From G051132615 sp051132615 (GTDB taxonomy: Bacteria > Pseudomonadota > Gammaproteobacteria > Burkholderiales > Neisseriaceae): 64,000 nucleotides of DNA. Each line of letters opens with the position of its first letter. The first letter of the stretch is position 1. Of the stretch, positions 41,660-51,882 are shown piece after piece. A program made the translations under genes and the position numbers. The notes below the pieces were generated by a model. The model saw only the letters and a list, made by a program, of their open reading frames with translations. It ran no database searches and was not told the DNA's origin. The stretch is from contig NZ_CP152375.1 in the NCBI RefSeq assembly GCF_051132615.1, positions 372,001 to 436,000 on the forward strand, given 5' to 3'.

Positions 41660-42421
41660 TTATGCTTTACTGGTCACACCACCATCTATAATAAACTCAC
41701 ATCCTGTTGTATAAGCCGCATCATCCGAAGCCAAAAACAATACAGTTTTAGCAACATCTTCCACTTCTCCCAACCTCTTTAATGGATAAGCAGCGCCAAT
41801 TTCTTCCAGTGTTTTATGGCTTTTTTGAGCAGCATACTGGACCATTTCTGTTTTAATGTAACCTGGATGAATAGAATTCACCCTGACATTATCTGCGGCA
41901 TATTCAATAGCCACGTCTTTAGTCATGGTTCTCACCGCTCCTTTGCTTGCACCATATAGTGCATGTCCTGCTGCCCCCCTAAGGCCAGCAATAGAAGAAG
42001 CATTAATAACAGACCCGCTTTTTTGATTTGCCATGATGGGAATAATATGTTTCATACCTAAAAATGGCCCTGTGACATTAATAGCCATCAAATTATTCCA
42101 TTCTTGTAGCTCGATATCGACAAGTGGCTTGATAATATAAATCCCTGCATTATTAAATAATATATCGATGCGCTGAAATTCTTCTACCGTTTTTTGAGCA
42201 ACTTTTTGCCAATCGTCTTCTTTAGTGACATCATGTTTAATCGCAATTGCCTGCCCTTGTAACTGTTTTATTTCATTCACAACTTCTTGAACGCCTACCT
42301 CATTGACATCAGTTAAAACCAATTTAGCTCCTTCTTGTGCAAACAATAAAGCTGTCGCACGACCAATTCCTGTTGCTGCTCCTGTGATAACAGCCACTTT
42401 ATTTTGTAAACGCATTATCAT
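41660..42421 (-). CDS. Short-chain dehydrogenase/reductase
   Basis: 253 residues, classical SDR length. NAD(P) site TGAATGIGRATAL near residue 13, NNAG at about residue 90, catalytic Ser in INASSIAGLRG and YGASK with the Tyr-x-x-x-Lys pair, and the end motif LASDDAAYTTGCEFIIDGG. Asp in VLTDVNE after strand 2 suggests NAD rather than NADP. Substrate unknown; many such proteins are 3-hydroxy or sugar alcohol dehydrogenases. It is monocistronic. Confidence 0.9.
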   Translation of the reverse strand: MIMRLQNKVAVITGAATGIGRATALLFAQEGAKLVLTDVNEVGVQEVVNEIKQLQGQAIAIKHDVTKEDDWQKVAQKTVEEFQRIDILFNNAGIYIIKPLVDIELQEWNNLMAINVTGPFLGMKHIIPIMANQKSGSVINASSIAGLRGAAGHALYGASKGAVRTMTKDVAIEYAADNVRVNSIHPGYIKTEMVQYAAQKSHKTLEEIGAAYPLKRLGEVEDVAKTVLFLASDDAAYTTGCEFIIDGGVTSKA

Positions 42422-42519
42422 GTACTCCTTTTCTCATATTGATATTCATTATTTTTATGTTGTTTTAATTAGTTTATATATATAAGCTAAAGTTCCCTCC
42501 TAAACAGCAAGACACAAAA

Positions 42520-42554
42520 AAGCCAGATAAATAATATTTATTTTTATCTGGCTT
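42520..42554 (-). terminator. Terminator of the DUF218 gene
   Basis: Arms AAGCCAGATAAA (42520-42531) and TTTATCTGGCTT (42543-42554) pair perfectly, loop 11 bases; leftward transcription meets TTTTTTG directly after the stem. A strong rho-independent terminator. Confidence 0.85.
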
Positions 42555-42616
42555 GATATTGAGCTGTAATTAATGATTAAAAATAGAACGGAATAAAATG
42601 TACTGAAATGGTCGTG

Positions 42617-43255
42617 TTAAACAAACTTATCGAAAAAACGTGAAAACCAATAGGCAAAACTATTGATCACCTCATTAAATAAAAACTTTAATTGACTTTT
42701 TGGCTGTGTAAATTTAGATGATGGTGTCGGTGATGGAAGCGCATTTAATCCAACATCCTGAGCAATAAGCATTGCCCGATACATATGATAAGGATCACTG
42801 ACAATAAGGAAGCTGTTTAAATCAAGATCAGCTACTTCCTTTTTGGTAAAGATAAGGTTTTCAACGGTATTATGAGATTTCTCTTCGACAATAATATCAC
42901 GTTCTGGTATACCCAATTTCATGGCATACCGCTTACCAACCTCAGCCTCGGTATCAAACCCTTCTTTTCTGGTTCCCCCTGTAAAAATAAGGGTATGCAC
43001 TTTTTCTTCTTGATACAGGTTAACAGCATGACGAATGCGCTCCTTAAAAACAGGAGAAGGGTTTTTCCCCCATGCAGCAGCGCCCAACACAATAGCTGCA
43101 TCAGCAGTTTGATCAGCACTCAGTTTGGCCGTTTGTTCAATTTGCCAAGCGAGCCAAAGTGAAAAAATCACTACACCCAAAACACTTAAAAAAATACCCA
43201 TAAAAAGGTATTTAAAAAAATATTTTGTCTTTTTTTTCTTAATTAAAGATGTCAT
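42617..43255 (-). CDS. DUF218 family membrane protein (SanA/YdcF-like)
   Basis: 212 residues. One N-terminal membrane helix (FLSVLGVVIFSLWLAWQIEQ) and a DUF218 domain: DAAIVLGAAAWGKNPSPVFK, LIFTGGTRKEGFDTEAEVGK, EEKSHNTVENLIF and FLIVSDPYHMYRA. The domain faces the periplasm. Relatives include SanA (envelope barrier) and ElyC. It is a single gene with its own terminator at 42520-42554. Confidence 0.88.
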   Translation of the reverse strand: MTSLIKKKKTKYFFKYLFMGIFLSVLGVVIFSLWLAWQIEQTAKLSADQTADAAIVLGAAAWGKNPSPVFKERIRHAVNLYQEEKVHTLIFTGGTRKEGFDTEAEVGKRYAMKLGIPERDIIVEEKSHNTVENLIFTKKEVADLDLNSFLIVSDPYHMYRAMLIAQDVGLNALPSPTPSSKFTQPKSQLKFLFNEVINSFAYWFSRFFDKFV

Positions 43256-43378
43256 ATGCCATGTAGAAGAATCATTCCAAAATTCAGTTAGATCTTGTTA
43301 TTATTTTACAAACGATATGCGAATAGACATGATAAACTTAACCAACAAAATCAACCAAATAATAATCAATTAAACAAT

Positions 43379-43424
43379 AAGGTACTTTTGCATTTTCTTT
43401 AGGTAATCAACGCAAAAATACCTT
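43379..43424 (-). terminator. Hairpin after the aldolase gene
   Basis: Arms AAGGTACTTTTGC (43379-43391) and GCAAAAATACCTT (43412-43424) pair with one mismatch, loop 20 bases. It lies about 22 bases after the fba stop. The T-run is short, so strength is uncertain. Confidence 0.5.
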
Positions 43425-43446
43425 AATGAAGCTAATGGAACCCAAT

Positions 43447-44511
43447 TTAAGCCACAATTTGATTTAATAGGCCTTTTGTATATAACTCTGCCATTTTTTC
43501 TAAAGATGTCGGTTGAATTTTAGAAGCCATTCCTTCGCAACCAAAGGCTAAATAACGGTCAATACAAACTTGTTTCATCGCTTCAGTACTGGCGACTAAA
43601 TATTTACGTGGGTCAAACTCAGCAGGATGTTCTGCTAAAAAGCGTCGAATCGCACCTGTACTGGCCAAACGTAAATCAGTATCTATATTCACTTTGCGCA
43701 CGCCATACTTAATGCCTTCTACAATTTCTTCCACAGGAACACCATAGGTTTCAGGCATTTCTCCCCCAAACTCATTAATTGTTTTAAGCCATTCTTGTGG
43801 CACAGAACTTGAACCATGCATCACTAAATGAGTATTGGGAATACGCGCATGGATCTCTTGGATGCGATCAATACGCAAGACATCTCCTGTTGGGCGTTTG
43901 CTAAATTTATAAGCACCATGGCTGGTGCCAATAGCAATAGCCAATGCGTCAACCCCTGTGTCCTTAACAAACTGAACCGCTTCTTCAGGATCTGTTAATA
44001 GTTGCTCATGGTCAAGAACACCTTCCGCTCCTACCCCATCTTCTTCACCTGCCATACCTGTTTCTAAGCTACCTAAACACCCTATTTCACCTTCTACAGA
44101 CACACCACACGCATGTGAAAAATTGACAACTGTACGGGTAACACCAACGTTATAATCATAATCTGCGGGTGTTTTACCATCTGAACGTAAACTGCCATCC
44201 ATCATCACAGAACTAAAACCTAACTGGATAGAACGCTGACACACATCTGGGCTGGTACCATGATCTTGATGCATCACAACTGGAATATGTGGGAATTCTT
44301 CTACTGCTGCCAAAATCAAATGGCGCAAAAATGGTGCACCAGCATATTTCCTTGCACCTGCAGAAGCTTGCACAATTACAGGTGCATTAACCTGATTCGC
44401 GGCTTCCATAATTGCACGCATTTGTTCAAGATTATTCACGTTAAATGCAGGTAAACCATATTGATGTTCTGCTGCATGATCCAGTAATTGGCGCATAGAA
44501 ACAAGTGCCAT
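43447..44511 (-). CDS. fba: Fructose-bisphosphate aldolase, class II
   Basis: 354 residues from the ATG at 44511, preceded by AAAGGAG; an ATG 45 bases upstream has no binding site. Class II marks are the zinc ligands in VVMHQDHGTS, GFSSVMMDGS, VEGEIGCLGS and HLVMHGSSSVPQEW, with NIDTDLRLASTGAIRRF near the end. It splits fructose-1,6-bisphosphate into two triose phosphates, and with PpsA nearby serves gluconeogenesis. Sequence closely recalls the Neisseria enzyme. Confidence 0.96.
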   Translation of the reverse strand: MALVSMRQLLDHAAEHQYGLPAFNVNNLEQMRAIMEAANQVNAPVIVQASAGARKYAGAPFLRHLILAAVEEFPHIPVVMHQDHGTSPDVCQRSIQLGFSSVMMDGSLRSDGKTPADYDYNVGVTRTVVNFSHACGVSVEGEIGCLGSLETGMAGEEDGVGAEGVLDHEQLLTDPEEAVQFVKDTGVDALAIAIGTSHGAYKFSKRPTGDVLRIDRIQEIHARIPNTHLVMHGSSSVPQEWLKTINEFGGEMPETYGVPVEEIVEGIKYGVRKVNIDTDLRLASTGAIRRFLAEHPAEFDPRKYLVASTEAMKQVCIDRYLAFGCEGMASKIQPTSLEKMAELYTKGLLNQIVA

Positions 44512-44625
44512 GAAAACTCCTTTATTATTTGTGTCATCAACAATTTTGTTAAGCATTATTTTAAACGATTACACAATAAAATAGTGCACTTTAAACAAAA
44601 TTATTTTTAATATACTTAATTTAAA

Positions 44626-45450
44626 TTAACATCGGCGTTTGATTTTAGTTGACTGTAAAATGCTGGCAGCTAACTCTTCAACTGATTTATGAGTCGTACT
44701 CATAAAAGGTATACCATGTTGGCGAAACATAGATTCTGCCTCATTTACTTCAAAGCGACAATTTTCTAGGCTGGCATATTTAGAGTCTGGACGACGCTCA
44801 TTACGAATATGATTTAAGCGAGCAGGATCAATGGTTAAACCAAACAATTTCCCCTTATACAATTTAATCATATTAGGTAAACTAGGACTATCTAAGTCAT
44901 CGGGTGTTAAGGGGTAGTTAGCAGCACGTACACCATATTGAAGTGCCAAATATAGGCATGTTGGTGTTTTACCAGAACGGGAGACACCAACCAAAATAAC
45001 ATCTGCTTCCGCAAAATTTTTCTCACTGATCCCATCATCATTATTCAGGGCAAAATTGACCGCATCCATTCTGGCATCATAGCTTTCTTCATTTGAAATA
45101 CCATGAGTTAACCCTGCGATCATATTGGCTTGAACACCTAGCTCTTGTTCAATAATAGGAATAAAAGCATCAAAGTAATCTACATGAATAATTTGTGGGT
45201 CTGAATTAAAAACAGCTCTGATTTGGGGAGAAACAATACTGGAAAATATAAAAGCTCTACCATTGTCTCTTTGGGCAGCTTCCTGTGCTTTTTGTAACAC
45301 ACTTTGTGCACGCTCTAAGGTGTCTACAAAGGGAATAGTACAATGTTTAAACTTAACCTCTGTAAACTGATTTAATAAAGATTCGCCAAAACTTTCTGCC
45401 GTAACCCCTGTACGATCTGATACAAAAAATGCCGTTCTTTGATGAGACAT
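44626..45450 (-). CDS. ppsR: PEP synthase regulatory protein (kinase/phosphorylase)
   Basis: 274 residues from the ATG at 45450 (AAGGAAG upstream); an earlier ATG at 45486 lacks a site. Signature parts: FFVSDRTGVTAESFGESLLN at the start, P-loop GVSRSGKTPTCLYLA near residue 155, and FGLTIDPARLNHIRNERRPD. The protein phosphorylates PEP synthase with ADP to switch it off and removes the phosphate again. It is divergent from ppsA across 254 bases that hold both promoters. Confidence 0.95.
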   Translation of the reverse strand: MSHQRTAFFVSDRTGVTAESFGESLLNQFTEVKFKHCTIPFVDTLERAQSVLQKAQEAAQRDNGRAFIFSSIVSPQIRAVFNSDPQIIHVDYFDAFIPIIEQELGVQANMIAGLTHGISNEESYDARMDAVNFALNNDDGISEKNFAEADVILVGVSRSGKTPTCLYLALQYGVRAANYPLTPDDLDSPSLPNMIKLYKGKLFGLTIDPARLNHIRNERRPDSKYASLENCRFEVNEAESMFRQHGIPFMSTTHKSVEELAASILQSTKIKRRC

Positions 45451-45704
45451 AATTCTTCCTTTAGAAAACAAAAGCAACAAGCCCAAAATAATTAAATGCT
45501 GTTATTTTAGAGAAAAAAACATCATCGTTGTAAAAAAAGTCTGTCACAACGCCCCTTAAAACAACTCAAATAAGATAAATACAACCAATCCAGACCAAAA
45601 CAGAGATTAAATTTTGAAAAACAATGACAGCTTAGGCACTAAGCGATAAAATATCGGGCATCAATTTTTTATTGATTTTTTCCTTTCCTAAGTTTGGATG
45701 AGAC

Positions 45705-48095
45705 ATGACTGAAAATAACGTTATCTGGTTTGAAAACTTACGAATGACTGATGTAGAGCGCGTAGGAGGCAAAAATGCCTCTTTAGGCGAGATGATCAGT
45801 CAACTCACTTCTAAAGGTGTGCGTGTTCCAGGAGGATTTGCCACAACAGCAGAGGCTTATCGCTCCTTTTTAGCACACAATGGCTTAGATGAAAAAATCC
45901 ATCAAGCTTTGGTTCATCTTGATGTAGATAATGTCACTGAATTAGCAAAAATTGGAAAAGAAATCCGCCAGTGGATTATAGATACACCTTTTCCTGATCA
46001 ACTTGAACAAGATGTAAAAATAGCATGGGAAAAAATGGTTTCTGATTCGGGTGGAGCTGATATCTGTGTAGCAGTACGCTCTTCAGCAACCGCAGAAGAT
46101 TTACCAGATGCATCCTTTGCAGGGCAACAAGAAACATTTTTGAATATCCGAGGCTTAGACAATGTTAAAGAAGCCATGAAACATGTTTTTGCTTCTTTAT
46201 ACAATGATAGAGCAATCTCCTACCGTGTTCATAAAGGCTTTACCCATGCAGAAGTTGCATTATCAGTTGGTGTGCAACGCATGGTTCGTTCTGATAGCGG
46301 TGCTGCTGGGGTAATGTTTACAATGGACACCGAATCTGGCTTTGATCAGGTTGTTTTTATTACTGCAGCTTATGGTTTAGGAGAAACAGTTGTACAAGGT
46401 GCGGTTAATCCTGATGAATTTTATGTACACAAACCAACACTTAAAGCTGGCCGCCCTGCGGTATTACGTAAAACAATGGGTTCCAAACTGATCAAAATGG
46501 AATTCACTGACGCTGCCCAAGCAGGAAAATCAGTCCAAGTTGTTGACGTCCCAGAAAATCTACGCAAACAGTTTTCCATCAGTAATGAAGAAATTACTGA
46601 ACTGGCCAAATATGCATTAATTATTGAAGAACACTATGAGCGCCCAATGGATATTGAATGGGGTCGTGATGGTGAAGATGGCAAGCTGTACATTTTGCAA
46701 GCCCGTCCTGAAACAGTAAAATCTCAGGAAAATAAAACCGACACCTTACGTCGTTACCGTATCGAAAATAAATCCACGATTTTATGTGAAGGCCGTGCAA
46801 TTGGTCAAAAAGTTGGACAAGGTAAAGTACGTGTAATCAAAGATGCATCTGAAATGGATCAAGTTATGGCGGGTGATGTTTTGGTCACAGACATGACCGA
46901 CCCAGATTGGGAACCCGTAATGAAGCGTGCCTCAGCCATTGTTACCAACCGTGGGGGGCGTACCTGTCATGCTGCAATTATTGCTCGAGAATTGGGTATT
47001 CCAGCAGTAGTCGGTTGTGGTAATGCAACAAAAGTATTAAAAGAAGGTATGGATGTGACTGTATCATGTGCAGAAGGTGATACAGGTAATATTTACGATG
47101 GTCTACTTAAAGTTGAAATTATTGATCTGGCTTTAGACAGCATGCCTAAATCTCCTGTCAAAATCATGATGAATGTGGGCAATCCAGAATTAGCCTTTGG
47201 TTTTGCAGGTATTCCAAATGAAGGTGTGGGTTTAGCCCGCATGGAATTTATTATCAATCGCCAAATTGGTATCCACCCTAAAGCACTATTAGAATTTGAT
47301 CGATTGGATTCTGATTTAAAAGAAACCATCACAAATAGAATTTCTGGCTATGCTTCCCCTGTAGATTTTTATATTGATAAAATCGCAGAGGGTGTATCAA
47401 CTTTGGCCGCTGCCTTCTATCCCAAAAAAGTCATTGTCCGCATGTCTGACTTTAAATCAAATGAATATGCAAACCTGATAGGTGGCAATGCGTACGAACC
47501 TCATGAAGAAAACCCTATGTTAGGTTTTAGAGGCGCTGCACGTTATGTTTCAGAAGGCTTTCGCGACTGTTTTGATCTTGAATGTAAAGCATTAAAATAT
47601 GTACGTGATGAAATGGGCCTGACCAATGTTGAAATCATGATTCCATTTGTACGGACATTAAAAGAAGCACAGGCTGTAATTGAAGTGCTTAAAGAAAATG
47701 GTTTGGAGCGTGGTAAGAATGGCTTACGTTTAATCATGATGTGTGAACTACCAACCAATGCAGTATTAGCAGAACAATTCCTTGAGTATTTTGATGGTTT
47801 TTCAATTGGTTCAAATGATATGACTCAATTAACTTTAGGCGTTGATCGTGATAGTGGTGGCCCAATCGCAGCAACATTTGATGAACGTGACCCTGCGGTT
47901 AAAATCATGCTCAGTCTTGCTATTTCTGCCTGTCGCAAACTGAATAAATACATAGGTATCTGCGGCCAGGGTCCTTCTGATCATCCTGATTTTGCGAAAT
48001 GGCTGGTAGAAGAAGGAATAGAAACTATTTCTTTAAACCCAGATACCGTAGTTGAAACATGGCTATATCTTGCGAAAGAACTGAATAATAACTGA
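45705..48095 (+). CDS. ppsA: Phosphoenolpyruvate synthase
   Basis: 796 residues, full length. The ATP-grasp domain (VGGKNASLGEMISQL, RSSATAEDLPDASFAGQQET), the swivelling domain with the phospho-His in GGRTCHAAIIARELG (His about residue 421), and the PEP/pyruvate barrel ending GSNDMTQLTLGVDRDSGG and CGQGPSDHPDFAKWLVEEGI. It makes PEP from pyruvate and ATP. The regulatory threonine next to the His (RTCH) is present, matching the divergent ppsR gene. Confidence 0.97.
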   Translation: MTENNVIWFENLRMTDVERVGGKNASLGEMISQLTSKGVRVPGGFATTAEAYRSFLAHNGLDEKIHQALVHLDVDNVTELAKIGKEIRQWIIDTPFPDQLEQDVKIAWEKMVSDSGGADICVAVRSSATAEDLPDASFAGQQETFLNIRGLDNVKEAMKHVFASLYNDRAISYRVHKGFTHAEVALSVGVQRMVRSDSGAAGVMFTMDTESGFDQVVFITAAYGLGETVVQGAVNPDEFYVHKPTLKAGRPAVLRKTMGSKLIKMEFTDAAQAGKSVQVVDVPENLRKQFSISNEEITELAKYALIIEEHYERPMDIEWGRDGEDGKLYILQARPETVKSQENKTDTLRRYRIENKSTILCEGRAIGQKVGQGKVRVIKDASEMDQVMAGDVLVTDMTDPDWEPVMKRASAIVTNRGGRTCHAAIIARELGIPAVVGCGNATKVLKEGMDVTVSCAEGDTGNIYDGLLKVEIIDLALDSMPKSPVKIMMNVGNPELAFGFAGIPNEGVGLARMEFIINRQIGIHPKALLEFDRLDSDLKETITNRISGYASPVDFYIDKIAEGVSTLAAAFYPKKVIVRMSDFKSNEYANLIGGNAYEPHEENPMLGFRGAARYVSEGFRDCFDLECKALKYVRDEMGLTNVEIMIPFVRTLKEAQAVIEVLKENGLERGKNGLRLIMMCELPTNAVLAEQFLEYFDGFSIGSNDMTQLTLGVDRDSGGPIAATFDERDPAVKIMLSLAISACRKLNKYIGICGQGPSDHPDFAKWLVEEGIETISLNPDTVVETWLYLAKELNNN

Positions 48096-48118
48096 TTATT
48101 CTGGGTTTTTCTGAAAAA

Positions 48119-48156
48119 TAAAGCATTCACCTCTAAATGAATGCTTTATTTTTTTA
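48119..48156 (+). terminator. Terminator of ppsA
   Basis: Arms TAAAGCATTCA (48119-48129) and TGAATGCTTTA (48138-48148) pair perfectly, loop eight bases, followed by a T-run. The rest of the gap to 48409 is very AT-rich and shows nothing more than a possible promoter for the EAL gene. Confidence 0.9.
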
Positions 48157-48409
48157 ATATTTTATTTATAAATTTATCAAAATATACCCTATAATACACT
48201 CTGTATTTTTCAAATAACCATTAGAATAAATACTCAAAAAGCATAATAAACCATTGCTTTTAAATATTAAAAAATGAATAAAATCAATCATCATAGACAA
48301 AACAAATAAACGTTGTTAAAAAATATGGCAAATTTTATTAACATTTTATTAATTTTCAATCTTATAATATGAAAAATATCTATTTATATTAAATGAATAA
48401 ATTTACAAT

Positions 48410-49960
48410 ATGTTTATTAAAAAATTAAAATCCATCATTTATCAAAATATCATTCCAATACTGATTTTTTTAGTCATTATTATGATTGGCTTATCTTTCA
48501 TTCATACTCAAATGATTAGACGTCAACAAATACTTGTCAGCAATACAAATGCTTTAATGGCCATTAGATTAGAGCAAGTATTGATATCTTCAAAAAAAAT
48601 CGGTATTGATCTTTCTGATAAATTAGCTTTACCCTGCAATGATATACGGTCAATTTTACAGCAAGAAGTGGCGATTAGCCCTAATGTACGTTCATTAAAT
48701 CTTGTACACCATAATAAAATTTACTGCTCATCCATTTTTGATATAGATAAAATACCTGAAACCGATCCAATCCCAAATACAGATCATCCATTGTATCTGA
48801 CTAAAGCCACTATTCTGACCAAAGATTCCCCCTTGGTAAATTACCAATACACAATTAATCACCATCAAATATTAACGGTATTTGATGGCCGTAATTTAAT
48901 GAATTTTCTTCGACCAGAAGACCCCGACTTAAAGTTTACACTTTATATTGGTAAAAATAGAATAAATGAACAAGGTATGTTCAATGCAACAACTCACCCA
49001 GCTTTGTACTATACCTCAACACACCACTCAGAATACTATCCATTCAAAATCACCATGGGGGTGATTAACCCCATAACGCCCTCATATTTCCTTCGCAAAA
49101 ACAGTACTTCTGTTATTTTATTATTATTATTTGCTCTTTGTGCAGGGTGGATCAGCCGTATTATCATCACCAATCTCTACTCACCTTCCTCCGAACTCAA
49201 GCGTGCTATCGCTCAAGAAGAATTTATTCCATATGTACAGCCTATTTTTTGTGCACAAGATAATCGATTAATAGGGATTGAAGTATTGGCAAGGTGGCAG
49301 CACCCCCGAGAAGGGTTGATCGCCCCCGATTTGTTTATTCCCTTAGCTGAAAGCACAGGCTTAATTAAAGAAATCACCAAATCACTGATGAAACAAACCT
49401 CTGTTGCTTTACAAGCCTATCGTTTTACACTTCCAGACAATTTTCATGTAGGCTTTAATATCTCTGCAAAGCAAGGGGAAGATTTTGGTCTCATACAAGA
49501 TTGTAAGGACTTTAAAGCCAGTTTAAAACCTGCCAAAATTCTTTTCGTTGTAGAGTTAACAGAAAGAGAATTGCTGGAACAAAATGAAAAAACAAAAGAA
49601 CTATTTCGTCAATTACATCAACTTAATTTAAAAGTCGCTTTAGATGATTTTGGCATCGGCAATTCTAGCTTAAGTTACTTACATGATTTAAAAATAGATT
49701 ACTTAAAAATAGATAAAAGCTTTGTTGCAAAAATTCAGAACAATGCACTATCAAAACAAATTTTAGACAGCATTATTGAACTTGCACAAAAAATTGGCTT
49801 GGAATCAGTAGCAGAAGGCGTTGAAAACGAAGCTCAAGCAGACTACCTTAAATCAAAAGGAGTCAATTTTTTACAAGGTTATTTATACAGTAAACCTGTT
49901 CCAATAGGAACCTTCCTTAAAAGTAAACAGTTTACTGATATACTAAAATTTGAACCTTAA
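48410..49960 (+). CDS. Membrane EAL-domain protein with CSS sensor, c-di-GMP phosphodiesterase
   Basis: 516 residues. Membrane helices at about 12-32 and 233-252 frame a periplasmic CSS-type sensor with paired cysteines (ALPCNDIRSIL and NKIYCSSIFD). The EAL domain follows with EVLARWQHP (EVL in place of EAL, a common active variant), NISAKQGED, VELTERELLE, ALDDFGIGNSSL, YLKIDKSFV and SVAEGVENEAQ, ending FLQGYLYSKP. All metal and catalytic residues appear present, so it should cleave c-di-GMP. In CSS proteins redox state of the cysteines controls activity, so the DsbA/DsbC system could feed in. Confidence 0.92.
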   Translation: MFIKKLKSIIYQNIIPILIFLVIIMIGLSFIHTQMIRRQQILVSNTNALMAIRLEQVLISSKKIGIDLSDKLALPCNDIRSILQQEVAISPNVRSLNLVHHNKIYCSSIFDIDKIPETDPIPNTDHPLYLTKATILTKDSPLVNYQYTINHHQILTVFDGRNLMNFLRPEDPDLKFTLYIGKNRINEQGMFNATTHPALYYTSTHHSEYYPFKITMGVINPITPSYFLRKNSTSVILLLLFALCAGWISRIIITNLYSPSSELKRAIAQEEFIPYVQPIFCAQDNRLIGIEVLARWQHPREGLIAPDLFIPLAESTGLIKEITKSLMKQTSVALQAYRFTLPDNFHVGFNISAKQGEDFGLIQDCKDFKASLKPAKILFVVELTERELLEQNEKTKELFRQLHQLNLKVALDDFGIGNSSLSYLHDLKIDYLKIDKSFVAKIQNNALSKQILDSIIELAQKIGLESVAEGVENEAQADYLKSKGVNFLQGYLYSKPVPIGTFLKSKQFTDILKFEP

Positions 49961-50037
49961 AGCCAAAAACTCATTCTTTTAAACCAAATTGGTAAGCAGT
50001 TTGCTACAATCATGCATTTAATGGTCACCTTTAACTA

Positions 50038-50991
50038 ATGAGCTTAATTCTGGCACCCATGCACGGTTTAGCAGACGCAATCATGAGAGAACACCTAACC
50101 ACAATAGGAGGTTTTGATGAATGTGTCAGCGAATTTATTCGCATTACTCATACGGTGCATTCAAATCAAACTTGGTTAAAATCAATACCCGAATTAACAA
50201 ATAATGGGCGCACATTAGCAGGAACCCCCTGTACCGTCCAATTATTAGGCTCTGACTTAAACACCATGCCAGAAAATGCCTTAAAAGTATGCCAATTAGG
50301 GGCAAATCGGATTGATCTAAATTTTGGCTGTCCAGCACCTAGTGTAAACAAACACAGAGGAGGTGCCATTTTACTGAAAGAACCAGAAACAATTTATCAA
50401 ATTGTATGGGCAGTGAAGCAACAACTGCCAGATAATGTTAGATTAACCGCAAAAATGCGTTTAGGATATGAAGATACCAACCTTGCCTTAGAATGTGCAC
50501 ATGCTATTGAGCGCGGTGGTGCAAGTATGTTAACGGTACATGCTCGCACAAAACTAGAAGGTTATCAACCCCCTGCCCATTGGGATTGGATTAGGACAAT
50601 AAAAGAACACATTAAATTACCCGTTATTGCCAATGGTGATATCTTTTCATTACAAGACTATATCAATATAAAAAAACAAACAGGCTGTACGCATTTTATG
50701 CTGGGTAGAGGTGTGCTAAGACGCCCAGATTTAGCCAAACAAATTCAACATTATGAACAAACAGGCACAATACGACCAAATGAATCTTGGCTTACGATCA
50801 AAGAGTATATTCATCAATTTTTCAAGCTTTGTATGGACAACAATAATCTAAATAAATACCCAATGGCTCGGCTAAAACAATGGTTAAATATGCTAAAAAA
50901 CACCTATCCAGAAGCAAAACAACTGTTTGAAGAAATTCGTCCTTTACAAAAAAATCAAGAAATTGCCGCAGTTTTGGAAAAAAACACATGA
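50038..50991 (+). CDS. dusC: tRNA-dihydrouridine synthase, DusC-like
   Basis: 317 residues. FMN-binding barrel with ILAPMHGLADAIMREHL at the start, QLLGSDLNTMPENALK, the catalytic Cys in DLNFGCPAPSVNKHRGGA, KMRLGYEDTN, TVHARTKLEGYQPPAHWDWI and NGDIFSLQDY. The short VCxxF-like DECVSEFIRITH start and length point to DusC, which modifies U16 in tRNA; DusA or DusB would be longer. The stop overlaps the methyltransferase start by four bases. Confidence 0.9.
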   Translation: MSLILAPMHGLADAIMREHLTTIGGFDECVSEFIRITHTVHSNQTWLKSIPELTNNGRTLAGTPCTVQLLGSDLNTMPENALKVCQLGANRIDLNFGCPAPSVNKHRGGAILLKEPETIYQIVWAVKQQLPDNVRLTAKMRLGYEDTNLALECAHAIERGGASMLTVHARTKLEGYQPPAHWDWIRTIKEHIKLPVIANGDIFSLQDYINIKKQTGCTHFMLGRGVLRRPDLAKQIQHYEQTGTIRPNESWLTIKEYIHQFFKLCMDNNNLNKYPMARLKQWLNMLKNTYPEAKQLFEEIRPLQKNQEIAAVLEKNT

Positions 50992-51779
50992 ACACCTTAC
51001 CTAAAATAATTGATTCTATTCATAATGAACAACTGAAAGTTTTAACAAAATTACTCAAACAAAGTAAAGAGAGAGTACATTCTGGGTTAATGGTACTGGA
51101 AGGCATTCATTTATTAGATGCTCTATTGCATGCAAAACAAATGCCTAAAAGTATTTTTATCCATGAAAATAAGCTGTCTCATCCTCAAATACAAACCTTA
51201 CTGAATCAATCTACAAACAGCAGTATTTATCAATTAACAGACAAGGCATTTAATAAATTAAAATCGTTTAGTAGTTGTAGTGATCTTTTTACAATCTGTA
51301 CGCTCCCCAGACCAAGTATTCTTCCTCAAAACTATAGTTGCATCATTCTTGAAAATATCCAAGATACAGGAAATCTGGGTACTATTTTACGTAGTGCTGC
51401 TGCAGCCAATATAAAATATATTATTCTCAATAAAAATTGTGCTGATGTATTTAGTCCTAAAGTGCTGCGTGCAGCAATGGGAGCACATTTTATTTTGGAT
51501 ATACACACAGATATTGACTTGCCCGAATTTTTAAAAAACTATCGTGGTCTCTCATTTGCCACAACGCTAACAGAGTCCAGTTCATCTTTATATCAGCATG
51601 ATTTATCAGGCGATATTGCCTTTATTTTGGGTAATGAAGGCTCTGGAGTCAGCTTAGCATTACAAGACAAAGCAGATCATTGTATTCATATTCCAATGAA
51701 TGCAGATGTAGAATCACTCAATGTCGCTATGGCAGCCACAATTTGTGTTTTCGAACGGATGCGGCAAAAACTGGCTTAA
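50988..51779 (+). CDS. SpoU/TrmH family RNA 2'-O-methyltransferase
   Basis: 263 residues. An N-terminal substrate-binding part (SGLMVLEGIHLLDALLHAKQ) precedes the knotted SPOUT domain: ILENIQDTGNLGTILRSAAA, AFILGNEGSGVS and IPMNADVESLNVAMAATICV, the three family motifs. It adds a methyl group to a ribose in rRNA or tRNA. Target is not evident from sequence. It overlaps dusC by four bases, so the two RNA-modifying enzymes are co-translated. Confidence 0.92.
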   Translation: MNTLPKIIDSIHNEQLKVLTKLLKQSKERVHSGLMVLEGIHLLDALLHAKQMPKSIFIHENKLSHPQIQTLLNQSTNSSIYQLTDKAFNKLKSFSSCSDLFTICTLPRPSILPQNYSCIILENIQDTGNLGTILRSAAAANIKYIILNKNCADVFSPKVLRAAMGAHFILDIHTDIDLPEFLKNYRGLSFATTLTESSSSLYQHDLSGDIAFILGNEGSGVSLALQDKADHCIHIPMNADVESLNVAMAATICVFERMRQKLA

Positions 51780-51882
51780 AAGCAAATAATTTCATAACAT
51801 ATTATGGAATAAATTTATTTTTTCGAAAAAATTTATTGTTAATCAATGGAAATAATGAACAAACTGCCCCTATAATAATGCC

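Noticed and set aside
43379..43424. Aldolase 3' hairpin as a riboswitch or regulatory RNA
   Set aside because: It lies after the stop codon and has a simple two-arm shape; a terminator explains it.
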